Of a DNA stretch of 64,000 nucleotides, positions 1 through 11,242 are shown in pieces (the stretch's first letter is position 1; every line of letters begins with the position of its first letter). The stretch spans positions 17,587,659-17,651,658 of the forward strand of contig JACSVZ010000008.1 of NCBI GenBank assembly GCA_014706295.1. The letters are read 5' to 3'. The notes under the pieces are model-generated. The model had not been told where the DNA came from, ran no database searches, and saw only the letters and a program-made list of their open reading frames with translations. Source of the DNA: Lycocorax pyrrhopterus obiensis (taxonomy: Eukaryota; Chordata; Aves; Passeriformes; Paradisaeidae). The translations under genes and the position numbers were made by a program.

Positions 1-2660
1 ATACAAAACTATACATTAAGTTACTAGAAATTTAATAACTAAAAAATTCTGCAGAAGTATGAAGTGTCTTGTATAAACTATACAACACATGCCAGTGTAA
101 AGTTCTTCAACATTATACAATTACCTATCTACAAATGTTTTACCTAAATACAAGATTAGCTGCAATTTTTAAACAGTTATCTTCTATACAAAGACAAGTG
201 CTTTCAGTACTTCATTGGAATATACAGACACCGCAATATCTCAAAACTAAAAAATAATCACAAAATAAAAGGTCCCACTTAGAAATTTTCTTTGCCTATC
301 TAATACAACACTAAGGAAATCCAGCCAGCAATATCCTTGCTTTTGTATTTGCCCTGTTTCACCCATATCTGAGAGGGACTCAACCCAGAGTCACTGACCT
401 CCACCCTTTCATGGCTGGCCAGTCTCCAGAGCAGACCACACCAGAAATCTGTATCTTAACACACTTCAGCTTTAGGAGAAATTGGGACCTGGGTCCCACT
501 TTGCAATAGATACTTACTCTGCCACACACAGGGCAGAAGCAACCAGCTCCTGTGCATGGCCACATCGAGGCATCACTTCAAAGGTTCCTCACGAGTGGCA
601 GGCCAAGCAGCCCCCTTCCTTACAGCACCAGGTGGCACTGATGCTCTGATGAGTACAGGGGATTGGCTTGGACAGAGGTACTATCGCTTCCCAGGAATTC
701 CCAGGTACAGCACACAGGCCCAGTACTTCTCTAACCCCTTGCAGGCTCATTCAATCTTCATTGAATGCCTCTGCTGAAGCAAAGCCAATCTCAATGACAT
801 TCAACCAGAGGAAGCTGTCCTGAGGTCTGGCCATCTCTTCAGAACACGATTTTAACCACCACTCCCACTCCCAAAATACAGGCTTACAGTTGAAAAAAGT
901 CCTGAGAATTCATAGGAATTTAAGATCTCCTCAGCTCTTAAACGGGATCAACCTTCTGCAGCACACACCTGTACTTCTAACATAATGCATGTTAATGACC
1001 TGGCAGACACATCAAATGTGACACAGCAGGGGAACTTCCTTGGCCCAGACGGTGTCTTTTTGGACAGGAGTGACGTCAATAGAATGGGAGTCTGGTCAGT
1101 TATCTGGGGCACTGGACATATCAGCAAAGGCTCTGACAATCTAGGGAAGGGATCGTGGTAGATGGCAATAAGCCTACATTCCCTCCTACTTAAATTCTGG
1201 TCTCAGGGAAGTCCCAGGGTAACCCAAGCTAACTTTGGCCAAGGTACAAGGACCAGACTTCTATTTCAGTCATTTCAAAAGCTGCCAGAAGGAAGTATTG
1301 GAAAGCTTGATCTAATAGGGGATGGTTGTTCCCCTTACTGACATCTGAACAGAAAGGACAGAGCTCACCTGAGATGTCATCAGTGCCACATGGCTGGAAG
1401 TTGAAAAAAGTCAACAGTATCTTCTTGAGGACAAAGAAGAAAAAAGCACCGTTCAGCCTTCTCAAATATTTGACGGCACCATGCAGAAGCAGAGAACTGC
1501 ATCTCCAGAAACCCACCACTAACATCAAGCAAGAATCAGTATGGGAAGTGTGACCAGCATAAATGAAACCCCTGACAGATGGATCTCTTCTGCAGCCCTT
1601 CCTGGTATGAGCAATCCTAAGCAGTATAAAGAGTTTAAATAATAGGCCTTAATTTTCATTCAGAAAAGAGCTACTGGGAGAGGGAATTGTTAGCAGCAAC
1701 ACTGGCTAAAACATTTTCATTCACAAATATTTTTCCCCAAGTGATTTTGCTGGAGATGATTTTTCTTTACAAGTTAAGATACTCAGGGGCACAGCAAAAA
1801 CATTTAGTACCCTGAATACGCTGAACACTACCTGGCATGTTCCACATGCAGCTTCCGAAACACCAGATGAGATTTTGCAATATTTCACCTAGATTCATGT
1901 ACAACAGTGACTGAAGCAGGACCAGCAAGTTACAGTATGCTGTATCGGCGATGTCAGAACACTGCTCACACACCACAGCCTCTCAGGTGTGAGCTGGAGA
2001 ACAGCCAGGTTTCATACCAGGACTTGTCCATCTTCATTTCACCCACCGGCCACAGATGGGATGAGAACGCGCACAGCATCGCTCGGCAGCTGATTGTGTG
2101 CATCCTGCAGCTGTAACGTGAGCATCCCGCAGATGGGCAGGCCTGGTGCACTTGGGCATTTCAGAAGAACATCATGAAGGTGTGCAAGACCTGATACTTA
2201 ACCCACCTGCATTTATCTAGTGAATCTTTTACAGAACAAAATAGAAAACAAAATGAGACAGTGTATTATCTGGGTTCTCGTAATAGAAGAGGATCACCCA
2301 CAGCAGAGTTCAGGAAAGGTCTTGAGTAATTGCACTTTAAATTATGGCAGGCACAGGCAACAAACTCTGCATGCGTATGATTATGAAGACTCTGCCCCGA
2401 TACTAGCAGGGTACGCAGGGTTTGTCTGCCTGTATTACTTAAGCACGAGACACCCTGACAGCCAGTACAGTACACAAACCCATGCCAGTGCACCTTTACC
2501 AGGACTGCCCAGAGGTCTGGATTTTAACACATCTCAAGAACAAGGTACCATGTTGTTCATGAAGATCACAGATAGCAAGCTTCAAGCATGAAGTGAGAGG
2601 CACATGTGCTTTTCCTCTAACAGGTCTTAGTAACCGCTGGGATCTGTGTTAATCTTCCCA
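1..2660. other. Distal 3' flank or extended 3'UTR of MARCHF8; no gene seen
   Basis: No exon or conserved protein is visible; the short open frames on both strands look like chance. Read on the minus strand, the first 250 bases are AU-rich and resemble vertebrate 3'UTR. They include a perfect Pumilio-type word TGTAGATA (plus-strand 126-133) and an ATTAAA hexamer near position 30. The MARCHF8 3'UTR may therefore run through this region and past the left edge. An AATAAA hexamer on the plus strand near 264-269 could instead end a converging gene. RNA-seq coverage would decide between these. Confidence 0.3.
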
Positions 2661-4460
2661 CAGTCCCTTCTCTGCCTTTTATTAAAATATTGATTTAGAA
2701 ATAAATTAATATTACATGTTAAGGAAAAAATCCCTGATCTCTTACTGGTATACTTTAGGAAGTCTTAAAGCAGCTACTTTTACTATGAAAAGAATGTACC
2801 CAAAGTTGTACTAGAAAAATAGTAAGTGAAACTTGAACTAGAGCTCAGAATTTAGTTCAGTATCTCAACAAGTAAACAGAAACTTTTACCTGAGAAGTCC
2901 AGGCAACTCCTACTAAAACCAACTATATAATCATCATTGACTTTACAGAGATTTAGATAGGGCTCAGGCAGGGAAAGTCAGCTTGCAAATGCAGAGGCCT
3001 CATGTGCTGACTTTTCGTGGGGCTCCGTTTCTGCTCCAGTCACACTGAGACTTTGGTTGAATGAGGGCTCGAAGCTGGACAATGGTGCAGTGAAGCAGAC
3101 TGGACAAACAAATCAACTGCAGACACCCCAGGCTTTGGGCAACTCTGCCTAAAGGTCTGCAAACAGATTTTAAAGCTGTCCCTCTCTTTGCATGAAAGCT
3201 GACTAATTAAAAAGCCAGTCCCAAATTCAAAAGCACAGACAAAAACTATTCTCTGACCATGTAGTGCATCGCATCAGGACTAAAATCAGGCAGGTATTTT
3301 TAAATTTATCCACTTAATGTAATATTTACTTCCTAGACTTGGATCTCAGCATCTCCTCTGACAACATCAAATTCTTGGGTAATTCACACATGACACAGCA
3401 CTAAAGAAGGAAAACCAGTTTCAGCTGTATTGACTAAGTTTCCTTTTTTCTATAACAGCTCATATTTTTATCAATATATCAACAAAGCCTTTGCCAATGG
3501 TTTGGAATGAAAGTTACATCAGGTATATATGTGCAGGTATGTTGATGGTCTGACCTGTTGGGAAAAAAAAATCAAAACCAATCCCCAAAACAGAGCACTG
3601 AAACCATTGAAAACAAACACTGTACACATCCACTACTCCTCATACACAAGTCACAAGTGCAATATCCTTTGAAGAAAATTGCTCCTCAAAGGAAACCCAA
3701 AGAGGCAGAGTTTTTTAGTGTTTGGTTTAGTAAGATAATGTGGGCATGTGTTGGAAATCACAGGCTGGAATTTTTTTAATTTTTTTTTTTTCATAAGGCA
3801 AGAGGTTTATGTTCCAGAAGAATAGATGGGGTAAAGAACGAAGAAATGTTTCAAAAATGAGACATTCTTTCAAGTTTCATTCTCATTTGACATACATATT
3901 ACAAAATAAAGATTTTTAAAAGTGCTATATGCTTTGTAAGTCTCATCGCAACATATAAAGCAAGATTTTACACCTGCTGCCTAAGACACAATGTTAGTGG
4001 CAGTGTTAGTGGTAGATTAGACCCTCTCTCTCTCTCATTTTCCTCACTGTCTGGGACAACCTCCTTCATCATGCATAAAGAACCGAACAACCAACCAACC
4101 CCACTCTACACATACCCCAGAATCACTTAAGATTCATCTTCTAAAGTAACAGACTCCATGAAGTTGGCGACAGCTCGCTAGCGGCTTACTTGATACCAAA
4201 CCCAAGGCTCATTCTACCCAATATCCTGTGGCTCTTTGATCAGCCAGTACGAGACACAAAATGTTGAGAGGTATGCAGCCATGATGACATTGACAGATAT
4301 GCCTAAGGGATTTAAAAAAATTCCAACAAAAAACAAATGTAAAAAAATTCATCCGCCAGCCCTCAGCTGTTAGCCGATTTTAAAAAGGTAGAGCAGTTTG
4401 CAGTAAACAATGATATTCAAATCTTCAAGGACATACAGAAACACCCCTCCCACCCAGAAA
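2661..4460 (-). other. MARCHF8: Probable proximal 3'UTR of MARCHF8
   Basis: This AT-rich stretch directly follows the MARCHF8 stop codon. On the minus strand a canonical AATAAA hexamer lies at 2683-2678, followed by a GT-containing stretch (ACTGTGGG), as expected for a cleavage site around 2655-2665. That would give a 3'UTR of about 1.8 kb. It contains a CT repeat near 4026-4037 and a T-rich run near 3771-3792. No coding exon was found. The 3' end is inferred only from the hexamer, and a longer UTR reaching towards position 1 is equally possible. Confidence 0.5.
2678..2683 (-). promoter_or_regulatory. Candidate polyadenylation signal AATAAA
   Basis: The plus strand reads TTTATT, so the minus strand carries AATAAA about 1.8 kb after the MARCHF8 stop. 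It is the only exact AATAAA I found on that strand between the stop and the left edge. A GT-containing element follows within about 20-25 nt. Use of the site is inferred. Confidence 0.45.
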
Positions 4461-4765
4461 TCAGACATGAAGGATTTCTGCAGCACAGTCTTCTGGCTCT
4501 GTGTAATGTGAAGAGTTTGTGTCTGAATGGTGAACCCCAAACATTTCTTTACTTTCGAAGTTTGGCTCCGTTAGTGCAGGTTTTTCAAAAATATTCTTTT
4601 TGCTAGTTTCTGGACAGTTTTGTACATATATTACTCGGTTATAAGCTTTAAGTCTCTTCCACAGCTGTATGTACACCTTGCATTGTACATACATGAACAG
4701 AAGTCCTCCAGTGAAACCAATAGCCACAACTACCAGCTTAGTCCAAAATGGCCACTCTAGAATAC
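4461..4765 (-). CDS. MARCHF8: MARCHF8 last coding exon: second membrane span and C-terminal tail
   Basis: This exon encodes about 100 residues and the stop TGA (4463-4461). It opens with [20 protein letters not shown], the start of the second transmembrane segment, followed by the cytosolic tail. The tail contains YIQL, a YxxL-type tyrosine motif, then [20 protein letters not shown], and it ends in EILHV. The acceptor is a good pyrimidine tract, TTTTCTTTCTTCCAG, with AG at 4767-4766. The exon starts in phase 1 and completes the glycine codon begun at 7177. Both the core and the ending follow MARCH8 rather than its paralogue MARCH1, whose tail is unrelated after VQNCP. The tail region [18 protein letters not shown] differs from the mammalian form I remember, as expected for a fast-evolving tail. 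The reading frame is intact. Confidence 0.95.
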
Positions 4766-7176
4766 CTGGAAGAAAGAAAATAAAAAGAAGAATTAAAAAA
4801 TGGACCTGGTCAATATCAGCTGGCCTAAACTGGATCTTTCAAAAATGTACTGTAAGGAAACTGTCAGAGTTTGGGTCACGCAAACTATTCTTAGTTTGCC
4901 ATTTTTCCTGTTTGGCTTTTTCTTCCCTCCTTCAAGTCAAGCACACAGACTTCTGCTTCACGTATCACATTCTTCTCCACCAGAGAAAAAATCAAAGCAA
5001 CTGATTTTCTGTGTCTGAGCCTGGATGCAGTACAATCACAGAGTCAAAGCAACCACCAGTTGCTTGTAATATGCTTAGGTCCTTTTACACCTGTTTTTAA
5101 ACAAAGACTGGATCAAATTATGAAAGGGATTCTATGGCACGGATTCCTCTTCATAGCAGAGACTCGACTCAGTGACCCAACAAGTGTGTTCCACTCTGTG
5201 ATCACACAGTACATGGAGACATAAAGGAATGGTTGTTACCATATAGCTTGACATGTTTGTTATGCAGATGAGAAAATTTTATCTGCATCACACCCAGTAA
5301 CTTGTATCTGAACTACAGCATCTCCTCTGATACAAAACTGCAAGTGCTGAAGATGCTGAAGCATTCCAAGCTTACTCTCTGTCCTTAAAAATTACCACCA
5401 TCACTTTTCCTAAATTTGTCTAGCTTGAACCTTTAGACAGTGGATCTTGTTACATTTTTAGCAATAATTTTTAAATTAAAAACTTTTCATTTTATACATA
5501 TTCTACTTACATAGGTCCTGTATTCATCCAGCCTCTTTAAAATAAGTGCCACCACAAGATGGATATGAAACTATGCTGCATCACCCATTATCAGGTTTTT
5601 CAGAGAATAAAATCATATCTTTCCAACTCTTCGAAGTTTTAACCAAGATACAGGGTGGTGTTGTTTTGGAAATGCACAGTAGTGTGGGAGGAATGAAAAT
5701 ATTTTAGTCCCAAAATACAAAGGGCACTGCAGCCCTGCTACTGATGAAATCCCATCTGTGATTCATATCTGACCCTCTGATTCACAGGTGAGCTGCCTGA
5801 TGCTGTCTGTAGGCAGTGACAGCATATGCTTGCCCCTGTGTGGACATGAATATGTATCCACACACACTCCCCGCATCCCCCAGCTCATTACAGCACTCCC
5901 TGGATTTAGAATCCAAATGAAGGGAGCAAACAAAGCACTACAACGTCTACCAAATATTCACAGCATTCCTCCTAGTTATGTTCATCTAAGATATTTACTG
6001 GTTAAAACAACCTGGAGACGATATATCTTTGAAAGCATATCCTTTTCATTATCATATGGAAACCTTACACTGAAAGGCCAATAATTTTCACTGTTCATGG
6101 AAGAGATGGGGTGGGATGGAACAGAAACAAAGAGGTTTCACTGAAAGCAGCGTCCTGACTGAAGTCATGAACAGTCCAACTATAGCCTAAATGAGAAATG
6201 AGAGGATAACTTTTTAATTTCGAGTGATTCTGCTCTAAAGAGACTGTAACAGCTCTGTGGATTTGCATGGTCATTAATGCTCAACTACCTCCCCGAAGTA
6301 CACTGTTCAATCACCAGCATAACACCTTCCACCTGCATGTCTAGTTGCCATGCAGCGCTCTGTAAGCCTTCTAACAGCTTCCATCCCTTCTATCCCCACC
6401 TTCAGGCTCAGCTGCCTGAGGAACAGTTCTGTGACAGCTGCAAATCTGAAGCCCAGCATACCTGAGTAAACACATTTCAGATTGATAAGTTCACTGTTGA
6501 CATACTAAAGAAAGCTTACTATTCAAGAAGTTAAGATACCGATTGCACTGGGGTGGCAGCCACTACGTGAATTGCAGTGCATCTTGTCTCAGTTACGCAA
6601 ATTGGAGTCCTAATATTCAATTTGAATTTCTTCTGCTTCAGGCGCAATCACTCATAAAAGTTTTTCCAGCCTAACATGGCTCTCACTGATGACTAACCCA
6701 CCCCACAGATGACTGGGCGGAAAGAAAACCCTCTTGATTTACCTCGAAGATTTGAATTTAGGTTCCTCTTACTTCTTCTCTTTTTTAAAACTGTTCCAGT
6801 TTTGCCCAGTTTAAAGGTAGTCATAGCAGCAAACAAATGCTTACATCCTTACCTGCAAATTTAGACCTAAATTTGCTGAGGCAATGCAACTTTGTGTCTG
6901 GCTACCGTGGATTAGCTCTCATATCTGCACATTTCACAAGGGCAAACTGAATTGACCTGAGACGTTTAAAAAGCACCCACAGATTAATTCACTGTTTAAC
7001 TTATTGATTTAACTAAGTAATTTTAGAACTGTGCTTTTAAACAAACCCAACCCCAGGGCAAAGCTGACTAGTTTAAGTATAAACATTACCTGCACACTTA
7101 TGTTCCACATCCTCTCTGCAATCAGGATAAGTAATTATTCCAAGCAAATAAGTGGGAAGATAAGCAAGTAACATAC
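4766..7176 (-). other. MARCHF8: MARCHF8 intron between the two membrane-span exons
   Basis: This intron of about 2.4 kb has donor GTATGT (7176 downward) and acceptor TTCCAG (ending 4766). It splits a glycine codon after the first nucleotide. It contains one old CR1-like tail near 5085-5206. I saw no other gene or RNA in it. Confidence 0.85.
5085..5206 (+). mobile_element. Degraded CR1-type LINE 3' tail
   Basis: The plus strand shows the usual order of words at a CR1 3' end. A segment like TTTTAAACAAAGACTGGAT comes first, then AGGGATTCTATGG, GATTCCTCTTCATAGCAG, GACTCGACTCAGTGACCC and TTCCACTCTGTGATC. The copy is clearly diverged, so it is an old insertion, 5'-truncated, with only the non-coding tail left. 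It lies antisense to MARCHF8 in the last intron. Boundaries are approximate. Confidence 0.65.
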
Positions 7177-7324
7177 CGGTAGTTTGTCCCTGTTTAATCT
7201 CCTCAGCAGTCCTGTCTATCAGGACGTAGAGAGACCACACAACGCAGGTGATGGCAATGATATGGAATGTTACAGAGCACATGATCTTCCTCCTCTCGCT
7301 GGCTGTCATCTGCAGCTTCTCCCA
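7177..7324 (-). CDS. MARCHF8: MARCHF8 exon: juxtamembrane helix and first membrane span
   Basis: This 148-nt exon encodes 49 residues plus the first base of a glycine codon. It starts [18 protein letters not shown], the linker after the RING-CH finger. The first transmembrane segment follows, about [18 protein letters not shown]. The exon closes with the luminal-loop start [13 protein letters not shown]. The acceptor is GGGTTTCTTGCCAG (AG at 7326-7325), phase 0 in; the donor is G|GTATGT at 7177/7176, phase 1 out. The sequence is nearly the same as the mammalian MARCH8 core that I recall. With the next exon it forms the two-span hairpin that is the membrane anchor and substrate-recognition part of this family. 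No break or odd residue is visible. Confidence 0.97.
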
Positions 7325-10300
7325 CTGGCAAGAAACCCAGAACCAGAGCAAGAGATTAGGAGTTTATTGTAGTTACTAGAGAGTATGAAAAGAGAACACT
7401 GATAAAGACAAAACCCAGGCAGGAGACCAGTTTCCTCCTAACAAGGATTTAAAAAGTCAGATGGCACCATTGCTTTGGCCACAGCATGTGTGTGATGGCT
7501 AGCACCTCACCCTGCTGTGACAGGAGCCATCCTGGTGCCGGAGGGGACTCGAGTGCAGCTCCCACCCTCAGCACAATGTCATCACACCCTGCTTACCCAT
7601 GCAGGGGCAGCTCCAGCACAGAGGGGCCCAAGCACTGCTGCTCCTTCCTGTGTTCCCCACTCGACAGCAGGTACCCACAGCTGCAGCTGAGCATCACAAG
7701 TGGGAGTGGGTACCCTTGCTCAAGCAGGCATTCAATAAAACAATGAAGTGGCACATGATTCAGCTGACCATGGTGTGTAAAGACACCTCGTGGTGAGCTC
7801 TCACAGTCCCATGGCTGTTGAGCTCTCAGCTCAAGGCTGTTCAGCTCTGACCTCATGCCTCTGGGGGTCTCATTCAATCTTCACATATATTTAACACCAC
7901 TTATAGCAGTGACATTCACACTTTATTTTCAGTGTTTCAAGTGCACTTAAATACATATGCCCTAAGAATATACCGTAGAACCAGGGTGACAGCTTCTCTG
8001 AGCAAGAGGATGCAGCAAACTAAATCCCCAGAGCTGCATCTATCAATAATGCTTATATAGCCCAAAACAAAACCACAAAATCAGGCCAATGTAATTTCAG
8101 AAAGATACAAGGAAACTAGACAATTATTACAGATGTTTCTAATATGCCAGACATACCTGAGACACCCAGAAGCTGTGTTTTAAATTTCTTTTCTGTAATT
8201 TCCCCTATGTATATGATGAAAGTTTTTGCATGTGGGACACACGTCCCTCAGCATATCTGTTTGGAAGAGAGTTATGATGTGCTTTTCTCACACTTTCACA
8301 AAATATATGCTGAAACATATAAACATCTCATGCATAAAAAGGTGCATTTGATGTCTCCTAGAATAATTTGTAGAAAAAGAGGACTTCAAAAAGGAGGCAT
8401 AATGTGGAAGGGGGTGAGGATGACCTGAATGGTATGATTGAAATCATCCATTATGATGAATTATTGCTTACACTGCCACAAATAAGAGAATGGTTGAAAC
8501 ATGAGACAGAGATTTTGTGATCATCTCTGTGCTGCCAACAAACAATCTCTTTGTCCAGTCCAAGCCACATTTCCAGTTGTGTGGGCATCCAAACCTCATC
8601 ATGGCACAAGAATTGAATACTTCCAGGAATGAAATGCTAGACTCATATTGTACTAGAAAGCTGTATTTTTAAAATCATTTTAGAAAAAGATTGGACAAAA
8701 CATTTCCTTTGCATGTTGTATTTTAAATAGAAAATTGCTTTTGCATCTATTCAAAGGTGTTGCCTTTTGATAGAAAGTAAAATTAATCAAATTATTTTGC
8801 CAAAAAGCAACCATGTTAAACCTATTTGCAAATGCTTTTACAGAGCCATGAGGACCTGTGTTTCGACTAATTTATAGTTCTCTTTTCTATTCCACAGCTT
8901 GGGCTCCTCTGCTGGACAATACCTCCTGTGAACTGCTGGCTCCACAGTCACCAAACCAGCTTGCACCACCTCACCTCTTCAAGAGAGATGCAAAGCAAAA
9001 GAGAAAATACTCTGCAAATTGCACACTAGCTCAGAGAGGAAGCTCAAATCTGTAGGTCCCTGCTGCATTATTCTGATGACACATAATGTGGCATTTCCCA
9101 CTTAAAACAGTTAGCAGTTCTGGATTTTTCAAGTGTTGTTAAAACAAAAAAAATCAGCAGAAAATTTAGATTTAATGTATCTTTTTTCATTGAAATTTTA
9201 AAATGGAACATCTCTCTTCTGTCTGCCCTCATCTTTGTTTGAGTCATGACACATTTTGTTCTCACCCTCTTCCCTTAGTAACTTAGTGTTTGAACAGTCC
9301 AATGCTGCAATATAACCTTAAGACGCCAAGGAAGTTTAATTCCATTTCTACCCTACAGACAAGCAGAAGCCCTATTATTTGTCCCATCCTGATCATATTC
9401 ACCAGTTCCATACTGTTTTCTCCTGACTGAAAGGACACCATAAGGGCTGAGTTGAAGATACAGAGGCATTTTATCTTCTTGCTGCAGCTGAACCTCTAAA
9501 AGGACTCTTTAGATGTATTTGAGCGGTAAACTCCTTCTATTTATGGCTCTATCCCTACCTTCTGGCAACTTGTCTGCTTCCCACAGATGACCTGTTCAGA
9601 TACAACTAATGATGTTGAGTGACTCATTTCTGAAGGTGCACAACATTTTTTTTCACAGGGCACAAATATTCAGAAAATGTTTCCCACCCACTTCAGGCAG
9701 AGTGAGCACAGAAAAAAACAGCAGTCAACTGACAACTATAGCAACTCTTCTTTCTTTGGATTCTCTACTGTAATTTCTTTACTGTCCTATGGTTGGGATG
9801 TGCGAAGAATTGTCTGTGCAGACAACAGAGCGTATGATGACCAATACTGCAGCTCAGAGGCAACCACACTCTATGCCAAGGGGCTACCAAGCCAAAATCT
9901 GCAGTTTTTAGAAGGCAATGATCCACCACAGTCATAAGCAAAGGACATCCTATTCACTGGACATGCTAAGCTATACACTTTGCAGACAGTACATCTCTCT
10001 AAAAAAATAAGAAGTGTTTGAAATCTGCTCTATTTTCTGTTAGGAGTCACTTTTAGGAATTAGACAAGTTCTCGTAACAGTTTTTGGATGGCTGCAGTTA
10101 AAACTTCTCACCCTACATGATTTACGCTCATCATAACTGAATTTAATGTTTCTCATTTATTCTAGTTCCAGACTGAGGTTATTGTTATTAACCTCTTCCA
10201 CTTTGGTAGATATGGCAAGATTTGTCTGTGCTAAGAATACCAGTGACTTCCATCTCAAAATCCTGACATAAGGTCAACTGAAATTGAAAGCTCGGAGGAT

Positions 10301-11061
10301 GTGGGAGAACAAAACGAGGATAGAAGCATAAAACTGGTCTTAGTACCTATACTTTAAGTCACCAGATTTATGAAAGGCACTTTTCTATAAAACAAAAATA
10401 CAGGTTCTAGCAACATGAGAGTACTAAAACCTAGTCATTCACAGCCTAAGAAAAGGTAAAAATGAAAACACATTTAACAGGAAACCACCTTCTACTTAAA
10501 ATGCATTATTTTCACTAAATAAGTTTGATCCTTTAAAAAGAAAAGAAAAGCTACAAATTTTAACTAAATTACATTCAGAAAGTGTGATTTAAAGTAAATT
10601 TAATGTGAAATCCTCATATTTTCAAGAGAACTTAAAAGCCATGTGCATCTTAGAGCCACAAACTAAAGCAGGTAACAGTAATACAAAAGTCCACATTAAA
10701 AAAATGTTGATAACTGTAGAGTTTTGTGCTCTAAAATCTAACTGTAAATAAAAAAGTCAGATTGCTGCATGCATATATATATATACACACATACATACAT
10801 ATGTATGTACGTTTACACACAGAAAGCTGCTGGGCTATAACAGCTGTTACCAGAGCTGGATTCCAGTGATGCTGAATTTGCCAGGGTAAGTGTTAATTCA
10901 AATCCTTTTGTACCTATACAAAACTAACCAGACTTAACCAAGGAACCACAAAAACATTAAAAAATACGTGGTGGGTGCTGCAGGCTTGTGGGCACAGCCT
11001 GTTCCAGAGTGGATCACTGTTTAATAAAGCATGTCCTTGGGGAAGCAGGTCCTGTGCCTAC
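7325..11061 (-). other. MARCHF8: MARCHF8 intron between RING-CH exon and first membrane-span exon
   Basis: This intron of about 3.7 kb is phase 0. It has donor AAG|GTAGGC at 11062/11061 and acceptor TTGCCAG ending at 7325. Apart from an AT/CA dinucleotide-rich stretch near 10768-10812 I recognise nothing in it. Short open frames on both strands show no family resemblance. Confidence 0.8.
10768..10812. repeat. Mixed AT/AC/ACAT simple repeat with 18-bp palindrome
   Basis: An ATAT run passes into CACA and then ATAC tetranucleotide units. At the right end, positions 10792-10809 read TACATACATATGTATGTA, a perfect 18-bp palindrome. It lies in a MARCHF8 intron and is likely a length-variable microsatellite. 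Confidence 0.85.
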
Positions 11062-11242
11062 CTTCCTCAAAGGCTTCAGTTTAGTCTCCATGATGAACTC
11101 ATACTTGCACAGTTCACAGCATCGCGTATCCGAGCTCTTGATCCATTGCTGCAGGCAGGCCTGGTGCACAAAATGAAGACTTCCCGTACAGTGACAGGGG
11201 GTAATCAAAGGGCTCTCATCATCTCCTTCACAGTGACATATC
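11062..11242 (-). CDS. MARCHF8: MARCHF8 RING-CH zinc-finger exon (E3 catalytic domain)
   Basis: This 181-nt exon encodes 60 residues preceded by one base that completes an arginine codon. It carries all zinc ligands of the C4HC3 RING-CH finger except the first cysteine. In order these are the Cys of RIC, the two Cys of PCHC, the His and Cys of HQAC seven residues on, and the two Cys of CELC. The tryptophan in [13 protein letters not shown] is also present. The finger binds the E2 ubiquitin-conjugating enzyme and is needed for ubiquitination of membrane-protein substrates. The exon ends [15 protein letters not shown]. The acceptor is GCTTCTGATTCAG (AG 11244-11243) and the donor AAG|GTAGGC. The 60 residues match MARCH8; MARCH1 differs here (for example PCRCTGTLRF instead of [10 protein letters not shown]). 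The frame is intact. Confidence 0.98.
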
